Assembly: GCA_905221605.1 (NCBI GenBank)
Contig: CAJNDS010001957.1
Coordinates: forward strand, 258,438 to 322,437
Source: Symbiodinium natans
Taxonomy: Eukaryota > Sar > Dinophyceae > Suessiales > Symbiodiniaceae
Reading direction: 5' to 3'
Length of the DNA stretch: 64,000 nt
The translations under genes and the position numbers were made by a program. This document shows, in pieces, positions 30,989 through 42,222 of this stretch (positions are counted from its first letter, which is position 1; each line of letters begins with the position of its first letter). Under the pieces are notes generated by a model that was not told the DNA's origin, made no database searches, and saw only the letters and a program-made list of their open reading frames with translations.

Positions 30989-31180
30989 CGAATCAGCTGG
31001 AGTTGGCGAACTCAAGTTGTTGCATGGGGAGAGGCAGCTGAGGTCGGAGGTCTCCGGCGACTGCTGGCTGTTGGCGCCACGGTGGCCCGACCTATCCAAG
31101 CTTGTAATGTACCGAGTCGGGACCCGCGAGACGTGTACAGCCAAATCAACTCAGCTAAAATCGAGTTGTTTGGGATGTGA
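30989..31180 (+). CDS. candidate ankyrin-like exon
   Basis: The frame reads AWGEAAEVGGLRRLLAVGAT, resembling the helix-turn-helix of an ankyrin repeat (AAE.G....LL..GA), then VARPIQACNVPSRDPRDVYS and a TGA. A second plus frame from 30984 is also open. A single partial repeat is weak evidence. Confidence 0.3.
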   Translation, partial: RISWSWRTQVVAWGEAAEVGGLRRLLAVGATVARPIQACNVPSRDPRDVYSQINSAKIELFGM

Positions 31181-31189
31181 ATCAAAGAA

Positions 31190-31990
31190 TCAAAGACCAC
31201 AAAAACCTGAGAACTAAGGATTTACATTGCGTGTTTTAGAAGTCGAGGGCCGTTGATTAAGGTGGATAGAATCCGCAAAGTAGCCGCAGCTCAGCCCAAG
31301 CCTTGCAGCCTTGACGCCCTCTACCGGCCCCGAAATCTCCAAAGTTCTCCAAAGTTATCCAAAGTTCTCCAAACCCGTCAAGCCCCCGACATCGACTTCT
31401 TTTTTTGAGAGTTGGCTCCCCAGCACGTGGGAGATGTGGGAGGCGCTTGTGGCGTGCAGCAAGGAACAGGTTGCTGTCCCGAGCCTCGGGCATCTCGGGA
31501 GTGCTGCCCGGACTTCTCAAGAGCTTCCGACTCGTTCGGGGGGTTTCGGTTGGGGGGGCCCGCAGCGAAACGAAGTTGCTTTTTGGTTGAACTTTGAGAT
31601 GGTTGCTTTTTGCAGTTGAGCATACGGGTCTTTTCTTGCATGTGCTGTTCAAGACTATAGACAGATGCGACGTTGGGATGAACCAAGAGCTCAAGCTTTC
31701 GGCTGTTCCATCAGCATTGTACGACACCTGCAGTTGGCATGATGGTCAGTCAGAACTAGTTGCTTGAGGCTGCAAGCTTTTGGCCGCCGACAGTGCGAGC
31801 TCAGCGAACGGTGCCCCCGCATGAAAGGCAGAATGCCAAGCACAGCTGCAGTCCATGCATAGCCAGCCCACCTGGCATCGTGTAAAAGAACAGCTTGGCT
31901 GCTGCCGGACTTGCCGTGGGCATGTTTACGTCCCAGGTGCTGCAGCAAGCGAGCAGGGAAGAGATCGCGGAAGAAATGGCCACCTGAATG
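31190..31990. other. no supported gene
   Basis: Short open frames on both strands. A small direct repeat CCAAAGTTCTCCAAAGTTATC occurs at 31337-31370. Confidence 0.35.
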
Positions 31991-31997
31991 TCATATT

Positions 31998-32559
31998 TCA
32001 TGAATGAGCAGCCTGTAAAGGGTTGTTGTTTCCACGACAGGCTAAGTCAAGAAAACCGGCTCCATTTAGCTGCGTTCGCCGGATCCCCTTGCCCTTGAGG
32101 ACAGTGATCTGGATGATTTCTACAGCCCCTTGCAGGTTCAGTGAGTCGCCTTTGCTACTGTGCTTCAGTACGGCAGCCGCAGCCCTCAACCACTCTTCAG
32201 TCGCTTCTGCCTGGGCGCCTGAGGTCAGGACAATGAAGAACTGATGGCCATGCTCATGTCTGGGAAGGGGGACGAGGTGGACATACTCGGGAATGGCAGC
32301 TTGGTCAAGCCGCTCGGGAACACAGGGTTTCGAATTTGCCAGGGCTGTATTTCAGGGTCTGGTCCGGCGTTCATGAATTGAAAGCTGGCTTTCTGCTGAG
32401 ATCACTATTTGTACTTGGTGAGCAACTACTGTCACTCATGCTGTTTCACGTCGAAATAACCTTAGTCAACGAGGATTTTTAATCAGAATGTCCCGAATGT
32501 GATCCAACTTAATTCCCTTTTGAGCATTGAGTTTGAATCCAACGCCCCATATACAGAAA
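31998..32559 (-). CDS. two-exon minus-strand gene, unknown
   Basis: Exon 32559-32471 after GATTCACACAG reads FCIWGVGFKLNAQKGIKLDH then IRDILIKNP and ends at GTTGAC. It joins in phase to an exon starting 32344 after GAAATACAG. That exon is open for over 110 codons: PERLDQAAIPEYVHLVPLPR, HEHGHQFFIVLTSGAQAEAT, EEWLRAAAAVLKHSSKGDSL, VEIIQITVLKGKGIRRTQLN, with a stop at 31998. The segment FFIVLTSGAQAEATEEWLRA resembles the last strand and C-terminal helix of a PH domain (inference, weak). No methionine starts the frame, so this is an internal or 3' part. Confidence 0.55.
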
Positions 32560-32999
32560 CTGTGTGAATCTGAGTAGAATCCTGGCATTGCAAACACCCA
32601 AAGCACCAAAAACAGCCGAACACACATTCCCAAATCGATTGCGCAGCCCTTGTAATTCGTGCAGACCTTGCAGTTCATGCCATTCGGAGCATGCCGAACA
32701 GCCTGAGATTACCGAAATTCGAGTCAACACAATTTCTAACTTGCCACAGCTGTGGGCCCCAGCATGTTGCCTCGAGGCCTTTCAGTCGTGACATGACTTC
32801 TGTGTGCAAAGACCAAAAAAGCAGAAGGGCCGACTCTTGCTCTTTAGCTTCCTGAGCACTCCGAGCTCAGGACTGTCATCTCACCCGCGCCAGCCTTCAG
32901 CAGACGTCCTCAGCTTGGAGATGAGGCGCTGTTTGGGGGGTGGGGGGGGTGGGAGTGAGGCGAGGGCAGCGTTCAGTTTTCGTTTTCCTTGTTTGGGTC

Positions 33000-33260
33000 T
33001 GAATCACAGCCCTCTTGAATCCTCTCGAATCCTTGCCAGACCCATCAGGCTTGTGTATCTTGTGTTTGCAAATGGGAGGAAGAGAGGAGCCCTTCAACCC
33101 CGTGCTGTCGGGGTTTTCAACATGCCAACCCTTTCCAAACCTGTCATGCCTGTCATGTGTCTGCAATCGGGAGGGGGGCTGCCCAGCCCCCCCTCCCCGG
33201 CTTTTTTGCTTTAAGACTTGCAAGCTGCAAGCTTACCTGATAAGGAAGATCGTGCCATGA
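33000..33260 (+). repeat. dispersed repeat, copy 2
   Basis: Matches 4455-4770 in block order (TGTTTGCAAATGGG, CCTTTCCAAACC, a GGGAGGGG...CCCCCCTCCCC stem, then AAGATCGTGCCA). Confidence 0.55.
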
Positions 33261-33346
33261 AGACCCTGTGGTTCTTCACTGCGTCCCTATGTCGAACTCG
33301 TGCTTGGCAATGTCACAGCTTTCGCCACTGCTCTTCGCCCGTGCAG

Positions 33347-33730
33347 GTTGATCGTAGTGAGCGAAGACCCTTGCACTGTGACAGTAGTATGGTCTTCACG
33401 CCGGAAACCGTGCCCGCAGAAAGGTCGACAGAAAAGTCTGCCAAAAAGCCTGGAACACATAGCCGACACAGTCCAGGTAAGTCTTTTTACCAATCCCCCA
33501 CCGAAAAGAAGCTGGCCCAGGGTTGAGGGTGATGCTAGCACGGCGTCGCAACCATTCCGTCCTACGGTGAGTGACCCTTTACAAAGCCAAGGCCCTGAAG
33601 GAGTCATCTCATCAGATGTGGAAATGAAAGAGAGCAAAAGGCGTACTGGCGACATGCCAGAAAAGGCGAGAACCCCGAAGACAGGGCGCGCGCAAAGGAC
33701 GTGATACACGCTTGGGGTTTCATTCAGTGA
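33347..33730 (+). CDS. three-exon unknown protein
   Basis: Exon 33347-33476 after CCCGTGCAG reads VDRSERRPLHCDSSMVFTPE and ends at GTAAGT. Exon 33521-33566 reads LRVMLARRRNHSVL and ends at GTGAGT. Exon 33616-33730 after CTCATCAG reads CGNEREQKAYWRHARKGENP then EDRARAKDVIHAWGFIQ and a TGA. Phases agree at both joins and donors are consensus, although the introns are only 44 and 49 nt. The protein is basic and polar. No family recognised. Confidence 0.55.
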
Positions 33731-33734
33731 TGCT

Positions 33735-35440
33735 GCCGAGAACGTGCTTCAGGGTGGCATGCTGGAACGTAGGCTGCGTAGGCTGCACAGGAGGCTACTG
33801 GAGTATATGAAAGGCTCCGGCCCGTGGAGCCTTCTGTCTTTGTGTCGCGTCATGAGTTGCCGAGGCGCGTAGAGGAAATTTCAGGCTACCAGAGTCGCCT
33901 GCTGTCGCCTACAGCGATGGCAAGCATGTGGATGAAGATTTCCCAGCGCTCATTCGCTCACGCATGTAGCAGCCCTGCTGTGACATGCGGGTGCCTGTTC
34001 ATCCACAAATGGCTGAGTTCTTTGCTGAGCATTGGAAACAGGTTTGAACCCTGCAGCCCTTCCGGACCTGAACGCGAATCCCTTTTCAGATTGGGTTCCC
34101 CAGGGTGGGTTAGTTGTCCTAAGCCGACCGTCACGGGCGCTGCCCTCAAGCGCTGCGCTGCCTGAGACTGTCAACAACGATGGATGGATTGCCGACCATT
34201 GGTCTTTACTTCGGCAGCCCGTCTTCGAGTCACCAGCTGCCCTTTGGCAGCTCGTGCTTGAAGCGGGCGTTCTTCCCGAGCAATGGACGCGCTAACGGCA
34301 AAACTGAGAATTGGCCTGAAGCCCCCATAGCCTTAAGATGATTCGACCCATGTGGCCATCAGACCTGCCAGCAAGGCACCGCGTGAGCAGCCTTGCAAAA
34401 AGATCCCTTTTGCACGAAAATGCATTCTGAGGAAACCCTTGCCATTCCACGGTTTCCACCTTGGAGGCGTAGAACGGAGAAAAAATGTTGCGACAGACAC
34501 TCGTGCTCCTACAGCCTGCCACACCGTCAAGCTTTGCGCCAAACATCGCGTTGTTTGGCGAACTCTCACACAAACTCTCATGGGCTTGACTGGCGCGGCG
34601 ACCCTTCAAACCTCCGGTGAGCTCAGCAGGGGCCCACTCGCCAATCCCTGAAGAAATATGCTGAAGAGCAACACCCATTCCGATCCTCCACGCAAGAGAG
34701 GCCACACTGATGGACATTTTTGGGGGTGAGCATGCGCCGATGATCGCATTCTTTGGTCCGCTACCTTAGGCGATTTGCGAAAGGCAGTCACTTAATCAGA
34801 TGCCGTTGATAGGGTTCCGGTTTTAACCTTATCAAGGCCAAGTAAGAAGTGAGAGTTTTTCTGCAAGTGCAAACGTCCCAAAGCCCTGAGGCTGAAAGCA
34901 CGGAGGCTCAGCTCGACTCGCAAATGGCCAGTTTGCACAACTTTTACGCTTCTAGGGGTTTGGTGAAACCCCGCGCGAAAGCCCGAAAAAAGAACCATCG
35001 GCCTATCCTTGGGCGGCTTCAAAGTGGCAGGCCTACAGACTTCAAATTAAAGTATAAAGCGAATAGACGGTTTCTGAGTATAGTATACATCAAAAAGAGG
35101 CTTCGTTTGACAGTAGATAGGCACAGAGCGTCGCCGTTCGCGATTTGGAAGGCGCACGCCGCCTCGGCGAGAGCGTCGCGGACACGCTAGGCGAGAGACG
35201 CAAAGGCGAAACAAACAAATCCCCGAAACAACAAACGGACACCTTGTTTCATTCCGCCCCCGATTTTCACGGGCGATCGGTTGCTTTCAGTGATGCCGCG
35301 TATTTGGAAGGATCGCAGGTTGATCACGACAGGTTTCCAGATGCCGCATGGGTCGCTATAGATTAGACGGCATGAAGTAGATTGCTTGTTTACTTTTGCG
35401 TTGAGGGACGTTTGTTTTTTGCAAGTTCAAGCGCTGTCCG
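33735..35440. other. no confidently supported exon
   Basis: Must hold, or be skipped by, the 5' exons of the FKBP gene that follows. Open frames such as 34849-35190 and 35145-35366 are basic and low in typical coding character. I could not find an exon that supplies the FKBP N-terminus. Confidence 0.4.
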
Positions 35441-35444
35441 GCAG

Positions 35445-38149
35445 GTCACCGTGCACTTCATCGGGTCCTTGGAGGATGGCACAGTGCCTCGTCTGCATTG
35501 GAATGCATGCTTCCTTCATATCACTGGCACTTCACTGGTTTTAGACTCGTTGAGCTTAGAGTCTAGCGGCCGTGATTTGCAACAGTACGGACGGCAGCTG
35601 TTGCTGTTGGCCGGTGTTGGAAATGAGTTGGCGAACATCGTGCCATGCTGCAAAAGGTTTTCGACGACACACGCTCCCGGCACGAGCCGTACACGTTCCG
35701 AGTCGGATTGGGATTCGTCATCGGTGGTTGGGACAAAGGCATCCCGACCATGATGAAGGGCGAGCTCCTCGTTCTCAGCCTAGCAGCAGCGGTGTATAGC
35801 GGCTGACCATAGTCTCTCATTTGCCCTCGTTTCTCTGAGCGTGCTCTTTTTTTGTGCACAGGAGGTCGCTCTTTGTCATGGACCCGTCGGTGGCTTATGG
35901 AAAGCAGGGTGCCGGATGGAAGATACCCCCAGATGCCACAGTGCGATTTGACATCGAGCTATTGGGTTGGGAAGAGATCGATGACATGGGCCCCGACGAT
36001 GTCGAGCCTGAGTGGGAGGCTCCGCTGGTCGGGCGAGACGACGTGGGGGAGGGTGGCAAGGATCCAGATGGGAAGTACACATGGGAAAGAAATGGACTGG
36101 AGGTCCTGGTCAAAGCGCAGATCCCGGACGATACCGTGCCCAGAGATATTCAAGCAGAATTCTTTCCCACCAGGGTTTTTGTGTCTGTGAAAGGGCAGGT
36201 GGTTCTGAGCGGAACACCTGGCCTCGACCTGGATTGGGAGGAGTGCTACTGGGCAGCTTGGCTGCCTGTTTGCGAGAGATGTTTTCCCCACTTTCGGTGT
36301 AAAGACCTGGAGGTGGGAAGCCCTAAATTGCCCCCCTAAGAATCCCTAAATGTTACAAGAGATGTTGGGTGGAGAAGCCCAAATCTAAAAGGGGATGTTG
36401 GGTGGGAAAAACTAAGCGGCAAAGGACACGAGAAACCCCGTAAACCCTGGAAAGAGATGTTTGGGTTTGCACCCGACACCTTAAGCCCTAAAACCTGAAC
36501 CCGCATCTGTGGACCCTGAAACCTACACCCTAAACCCTGAGCCCTATAGACTCCTGACCTTCAAGCTGGGCCCTGAACGCCCGAAGCCTGGACCCTTGGG
36601 GTGTGCGCGCTCGGCTTGTATGCGTGCTGAAACCACTGGAGAGATCTGGAGAGCGTGTGCGCCCCCTGTGTGACCTGGAATCCACCATCTACTGCGCCTT
36701 GGAGCCCCCGAACCGCGGGATACTACAGGGCCAAGTTCCTCAGTTTTTGTTTTAGGCTGCGGATGCTAGCACTTTTCAGACCCCTCGAGGACATGAGCAG
36801 GGAAGAAGAGATCCAAGACGACCCACAAGCCAGACTTTGGCTGATGCCAGGGACCCGGATGCGCGAGTTTTGTGACCGCTCAATGAGTCGCACCATGTCC
36901 AACTTCGGCCGCGTGAAGCTGACTCAGGATCCATCTCCACAAGAAGGATGCAGAGACTCTTGTTCCGAAGCTGGCTGGCGTAGGGCCCCATTTGCAGGCG
37001 CATCATCCGCCTTTCCTCCACGTCTCCGCCCTCCCCTTGCCGCTCCTCCTCGCTCTTCTCCACTTTCATTTGTTACCGTAGCTATTCCCTGGATAAAGAG
37101 TTTGTTGGTTTCCGGCTGCGGCCAATGTCCTAAGGAAGGTGCGGTGGCCAGACTTCCTCCTCAAAAGCCCGGAATCTGGCTAAACGACTGGAGCAGACAA
37201 GCGGACGGACACGATGCAAATACCCTAGTTTCGGAGAAGTGCCAGCCTTCTGAAGACGAAGTACCTCAGTGCCTGGACGATTTGCTGCTCTCTCCGCTGA
37301 TGACGCCCAGGGTCCATTATTGCCTGGCCTGTCGGAAAGATGGTTTCATGTCGTCTGCCTGCTGTGATGTGCTGCAAGCTCGGAGAGCAGAGCAAGCTTG
37401 CCCGTGATCCTGTCTGAAGATTTGGACGCTGCACGCCAAGGGCCAAAAGGCATCTGCAAGCAGAGCGAGAAGCAGCCACTTAGCAGCCTTCGGTGCGAAG
37501 CGCCGTTGGTTTTCGCAGTCTTCAAGACGACGATTGGAGTTGGAGACAGGGAAGCTGGTTCTCTGAACTGGCTTTCACCATCGAAGTGCCCAACTTTTTT
37601 TTTAAACTTGCAGTCGGGTCACACGGGGAATTTGCAGAGGCAGCATCATCATCATCACCACCACCACCATCACCATCATCATCATGATCATGATCATGCT
37701 TAGGATTTCGTCGAAAGGGCTCTGTAGATAGCACTTGCAAAAACACATCCCTTGCTCGACCGTTTCCAGGCCGGGTCGTCCTGTTGTTGTGAATTGGTCC
37801 GTCCTGCTAAGGAAGCCAGGTCAGTACCAGGATCTGATGATCCTCGGATCCACTGGGACCCGCCGGCGAAGGGAAGGGGGCAATTTGGACCGAAGGGGAT
37901 GAGGGGAGCCTTTCATTGAGTTCTTGTGAAGGCCGAGTTTTTGTGATGGTTTTAAGGACCCGCTAGTTATCCACTACTTAAGGCATTAAGGTTTGGTCTT
38001 TTTGTGCGGTTTAAGGCGCCTTTTTTGCCTACCCAACAGAAGCGAAAGAAATGGTGGCGGCCAGGTTTAGGGGTTTTAGGGTCCAGAGCTGTTGCCCAGT
38101 ACAGTTTCTTACCAACTCAGTTGCGGCCGGTGTTTCAGCTCCGGTGTGA
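35445..38149 (+). CDS. FKBP-type peptidyl-prolyl isomerase with CS (p23/NudC-like) domain
   Basis: Exon 35445-35483: VTVHFIGSLEDGT. Exon 35657-35763: VFDDTRSRHEPYTFRVG then GFVIGGWDKGIPTMMKGE, the FKBP core with the conserved (V/I)xGWD and MKxGE. Exon 35862-36220: SLFVMDPSVAYGKQGAGWKI and PPDATVRFDIELLGWEE complete the FKBP fold with the AYG and IPP.A.L.F..EL signatures. The same exon then gives an acidic linker and a CS domain (YTWERNGLEVLVKAQIPDDT). Exon 36652-36734 (RVRPLCDLESTIYCALEPPN) and 38040-38064 (KRKKWWRP) fit the CS C-terminal half; 38121-38149 gives the end. The intron at 35764 is GC-AG and its phase restores the exact FKBP spacing. Expected role: prolyl isomerisation coupled to Hsp90-type chaperone binding, cytosolic or nuclear. 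N-terminal exon(s) and possibly one CS exon are missing. Confidence 0.8.
36475..36545 (-). repeat. degenerate telomere-like tract (CCCTAAA on +)
   Basis: TAAGCCCTAAAACCTGAACC and ACACCCTAAACCCTGAGCCC within the FKBP-gene intron that ends at 36651. Confidence 0.55.
37640..37700 (+). repeat. CAT/CAC trinucleotide repeat
   Basis: CATCATCATCACCACCACC then CATGATCATGATCATG; would encode His runs. Within a long FKBP-gene intron in the current model. Confidence 0.85.
38065..38084 (+). repeat. telomere-like motif starting at a donor
   Basis: GTTTAGGGGTTTTAGGG begins immediately after the small CS-domain exon 38040-38064. Confidence 0.55.
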
Positions 38150-38439
38150 ATAAAACGCCTGTTTTCCGTTCCATGCTTTGCTGGTTCTTGTTGCGTTCCG
38201 TACCCGTTTGCAGATGCAGTGGTTCCGGCAGATGTATGATTGGAGTTCGCTACCTCGAATTGAAACGCTGCATGTGCGGGTCTGCCGAAATCGGGTTTGA
38301 CAGCCCCGAACTCTAAATCTCAAAGCCCCAGGCGAAAATGCCCAAGAGAAACGTTTAAGAGCTCAACCGGGCCCAAATTTCACCCTGAAAAGTCCGGCTG
38401 GACCTTCAGCCACGACTCCGATGCGGCAGGAACAACCAG

Positions 38440-38702
38440 GCCTACACATACCTTAACGTGGACTATGGCAACATGGGCAGAGAGAAAGCCTGGGACCCAC
38501 TTGCCAGATTGCTTTCAGCGAAATCGGTTGGGGCTTGTTGCATTCGGGCTGACAGTCTTCAGGATCCCAGAAAAGGGAGATGTCCCCACAACTTTTGGGA
38601 ACTACCGAGGACAGCGACTGCTTTGGATTCTCCGGAAACGTGGGTGCCGGCGCGCAGGAGCCCCCGCCTGCAGTGCCTGTAGTGTGGCAACAAAGTCGTT
38701 GA
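38440..38702 (+). CDS. two-exon 3' part of unknown protein with GA-AG intron
   Basis: Exon 38440-38506 after AACAACCAG reads AYTYLNVDYGNMGREKAWDP then LA. A GA-type donor (A/GATTGC) and acceptor GTCTTCAG at 38562 join in phase to SQKREMSPQLLGTTEDSDCF and GFSGNVGAGAQEPPPAVPVV with a TGA at 38702. GA-AG introns are reported in dinoflagellates. It could be a continuation of the FKBP gene or a separate gene. Confidence 0.5.
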
Positions 38703-39025
38703 CAATGTCGCTGGCAGTGTCCGCACGCGACCTCAGACCCGATGCATCCCGATGCGCGAGATGTTGAGAAGTTGTCCTGTGGAGGAGAATGGCAGCTTCG
38801 AAGAAGCGCGGAGCTTTCTGAAAGGGACCAGAACTTCTGCAATTGTGTTGTGATCTGTTTGAAGTTTGAAGCTTCTTTGAGCAGCAGCCACTGCCTTTTG
38901 AATAGCAGCAGCGCTTGGCGCCGCATCTCGGATATAGATCGCCCCTGATTCTTTTTTATGCTCCTCACAGTCTGAGCATTACCAACATCATACTTTCGGC
39001 TTGGCATCAGTCTTGATGCATCCTG

Positions 39026-39148
39026 ATATGGGGGGTTTACGATCCATAGGGGTACCTTGTTGGGGTCCTCATCCTAAGGGGATCCTACTATTTTGGGGTC
39101 TACATTCGGGGCCCCCGGCCCCCCTTTTTCTCGTAAACCCCCCAAATA
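39026..39148. mobile_element. hairpin element, MITE-like
   Basis: ATATGGGGGGTTTACGA is complemented by TCGTAAACCCCCCAAATA about 90 bases later; the interior is G-rich then C-rich and may extend the stem. Confidence 0.55.
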
Positions 39149-39654
39149 CCCAGGGCCTTGTCCCAGCAACACCACATGACAGGTGATGGCATGTGAGGTG
39201 GTTTAGGCTTGGGGGCTGCTCTCAGTCACATCATGAGGCTGTCAAGCAGTTAGAAGCACGCGGTCGCCCTGATGCGCGCCCGGCATCTTAAGCTCTGACC
39301 TTTGTGGAGGCTTGCAATGATTCGCAGGCTTGTTTTGCAGCAGACTCTTGAGCCTTGAGCTGTGCAGTCGAGTGCAGTGCATGAGCCCGTCTCATGCTGC
39401 ACAATCCACACAATCAAGATGCTTTAGCCTGCTCGTGCTAGAGAGCCAAAAAGCAGCCATCTTCTCGACGCAAAGTACCCCTCCGTAAACTGCCGCCTAT
39501 AGCTACACATCTCCCACTAAAACCCCTGCACCCATCACCCCATCACGGCCAGGTTGACTTGGTAGCTCGACTGGGCTCCGATCCCAAGAGTCGCTCCTTG
39601 GCTCAGTTTGTACCGTCGCCGGGTTCCCTTTCGGGCGGGGGGAGGTATAATGCG

Positions 39655-39785
39655 CAGAAGAACAAGGAGGAGAGGAAGAGAGGGAGAGAGAGAAGGAGAG
39701 AGAAGGAGAGAGAAGGAGAGAGAAGGAGAGAGAGGGAGAGAGAAGGAGAGCGAGGGAGAGAGAGGGAGAGAGAGGGAGAGGGAAA
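39655..39785 (+). repeat. GAGAGAAG purine repeat
   Basis: Tandem AGAGAAGG/AGAGAGGG octamers; Arg/Glu or Ser/Leu frames are composition effects. Confidence 0.95.
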
Positions 39786-40275
39786 ATATGGGCCTCCGAC
39801 AAGCCTCGCGAGCATTCTTCCGAGCGGGGGGTATCACCCAGCCCACGGACCAACAGTGGGAACTCACCATCTCGTACGCGCGCCCACGGCCCAAGAAACT
39901 GCACAGATCCCAGTCCACCCGAGAGCGACGATGCCCTGCACAAAAGACAGCCTTGCAACCAAGCCCATATCAGAAAACGGAGGGGCGTGCAGAAACCTGA
40001 TCATCATCCGAAAAGAGGAGTGGCCTTGATCATGATCATAAAAGATGGTTTACTCCATTCTCAAACGCCTGGGGCCTCTTGGTTTGCCGATCAGACCCCG
40101 TGTGCCTTCGTTCTTGTCGGGGTAAATATTGAGGACAGGTATTCTGCAAGTTGCTGTGAAAGGCTCAAAAATGTTCCTCTTTCGCATAGGTTGGTGTTGG
40201 CCGGCAGTGCTTAGGACGAGTGTGTTTTCAAAACCTTCAGTGAAGTGAGGATATCACTACACAATGGTTCTGGAC

Positions 40276-40704
40276 TCAGCCGGGGCCCCGGTGCCACAAC
40301 GCCCACCCCGTCGCTTGAGTCGGTAGCGCTTCAATCGAAGAGCACAAGACAGGATCTCTACTAGGTAGCCTGCAGATGCCCTCTTTCCGGAGGCGTTCAT
40401 AATCCACGGAGGGCGTCCTTTCCCTGAAAGCCATGCAAGTGAGACGCTGAAACCTGAACATTTCCAAGCTGAACATGTCAAAGCTCGGACCCAGCAGAAT
40501 GCTGGGCACAACCAGCCCCTTTCCGCCTGGTGCAGGTTGACTTGCAGCCAATAGCAGCTGAGGGATCTTAGGGTTCTGCAGGGCGTTTATGGAAGGATCA
40601 GCCCAGGGAGGGAGGAGATGAGAGGAGCAAGGTGGAGGGGGGCAAGATGCCCTGGTTTTTTGGCCTGGACGCTGATGGCAAGATGTTTTGGCCAATAGGT
40701 GCAC
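40276..40704 (-). CDS. hypothetical minus-strand coding segment
   Basis: Open 142 codons. The middle reads IPQLLLAASQPAPGGKGLVV, SFDMFSLEMFRFQRLTCMAF and RTPSVDYERLRKEGICRL, with protein-like composition. The Pro/Ser-rich upstream part is probably untranslated. An acceptor (GCCCTGCAG) precedes the good part near 40580. No relatives recognised. A further minus frame at 40780-41040 (MLRALDELPDAAMWANGVLH) may belong to the same gene. Confidence 0.4.
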   Translation of the reverse strand: MHLLAKTSCHQRPGQKTRASCPPPPCSSHLLPPWADPSINALQNPKIPQLLLAASQPAPGGKGLVVPSILLGPSFDMFSLEMFRFQRLTCMAFRERTPSVDYERLRKEGICRLPSRDPVLCSSIEALPTQATGWALWHRGPG

Positions 40705-41539
40705 TCCTAGGTACTACATTCTTACTACATTCTTACTACTGAATTACTACATTATTGCTACATTATTGCCACATTATTACTACATGATAAGAACACCCTT
40801 AAAGCCTTCAGAGCTTGCATGCAGGACACCATTTGCCCACATGGCAGCATCCGGCAGCTCATCGAGTGCGCGGAGCATCCTGCCAACAGGCATTCTAGCA
40901 GATCGTACAGTGTCATTTTGGGGCGGTAAGGGTCTTTCCGGGCATGACGAGGAAGTGTACCCCAAACCGCACAAACGCACATCCAGTGAGTGAGGGGCCC
41001 GAAGTTGCTTGCCCAGGGCTTTTGGCATCCTCAATGCCAATCTGGCAGTGGACTATACCAGCACTGACTCCGTCCGGAACTTGGCGATGCCTGGAACCCG
41101 CTGAGGGATAGCTCGGGAGCAGAGGTTGGATTCGCATGGCTGCTTGCCCAGGGGAAAGGTTTGGGGCACAGAGGAGACTCTCGCGCAATTCTAAACAACC
41201 GTCAACACGGTTGCGGCATTGCAGGATTGCACCTGGCACATGTGGCGGAACGCTCTCATGGAGGCCGAGAGCTGATGAGAAGTGGCACGATGAAGGAGCA
41301 GTAACTGAGCAGTCCGTTCTCTAAGGTCGCTAAAGATTCTTGCCCAGCCTCAAATATCAGATCCTGGCCTCCAACTGGCGCATGCGATGTTTCTCACTTC
41401 TCCTGTCAGGTTTCAACCGTTAACCTTGTCAGAGGTCAGCCAGAGCCTCGGTCGCTTGTGGGCACTCTGGCTACGTCGGAATTAGCAATGACATGCACTG
41501 AGTGAGAGACACCAGAAAACGTGGCCGCATCATGGGCGC

Positions 41540-41938
41540 TTGAATATAAACAGGCTGCACGCCATAGGATCCTTCTTAGGACTTACGATCTTCTGCTGCA
41601 GGTTCTGGATTTTCAACCGAACCGGCTTCTATGGGAAGGCCCCCGATCTGTTTCCTGGCCTCAGGGTGACGCAGCTAAGAGACTTAAGCAGACTGCTGAG
41701 AGTTGCGAACTACAAAGCATGACTTCTGGCAGCTCTGGGTTGCACTGTTTTTGTTTATCTTTGCTGGGGCGAGGGTTTGGTCCGCAACTCCATGTACATC
41801 TCCAGACTCGTCGGAATGCTGCGGCCTGAGCACGAACCTTCTGGTCATCCAAGGGATCCGATTAGGGAGTTTCCTGCTTCGCATCTCCTCTTCTCCTCTA
41901 TTCCTGGGAGGCAAGCTCAAGGCAACGTATTGAAGCTC
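41540..41938 (+). CDS. membrane protein exons, unknown
   Basis: One frame reads LHAIGSFLGLTIFCCRFWIF then FYGKAPDLFPGLRVTQLRDL and SRLLRVANYKA to a TGA at 41722. A following frame after ACTACAAAG has a second helix (DFWQLWVALFLFIFAGARVW). The spacing of arginines after the first helix (LRVTQLRDLSRLLR) recalls voltage-sensor or S4-S5 segments of cation channels, but this is suggestive only. Confidence 0.4.
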
Positions 41939-42222
41939 AGGGCTTTGTAGCCAGAAGAAGCATCCAGGCGGTGTCCGCCACGATGTAGTGACAATCAATG
42001 CATCCTCTGCACTTGCGAAATTGTGGCGTACTGGTATCTTGGCAGCCCGTCATACTACCTCCAATCGGCTGCCACGTAAATTTTGCTTGGGCTTAGGCCC
42101 GGGCGGCTTGTCGAAGCTTTACCCGTCGACATCCTGAGCCATGACACCGTCGGATTCTCAGCATGCCTGCCAGTGATGCCCCCTTGGCTGTGGGGTTTGG
42201 CTGTAGTTGCATGATGCCGCAG

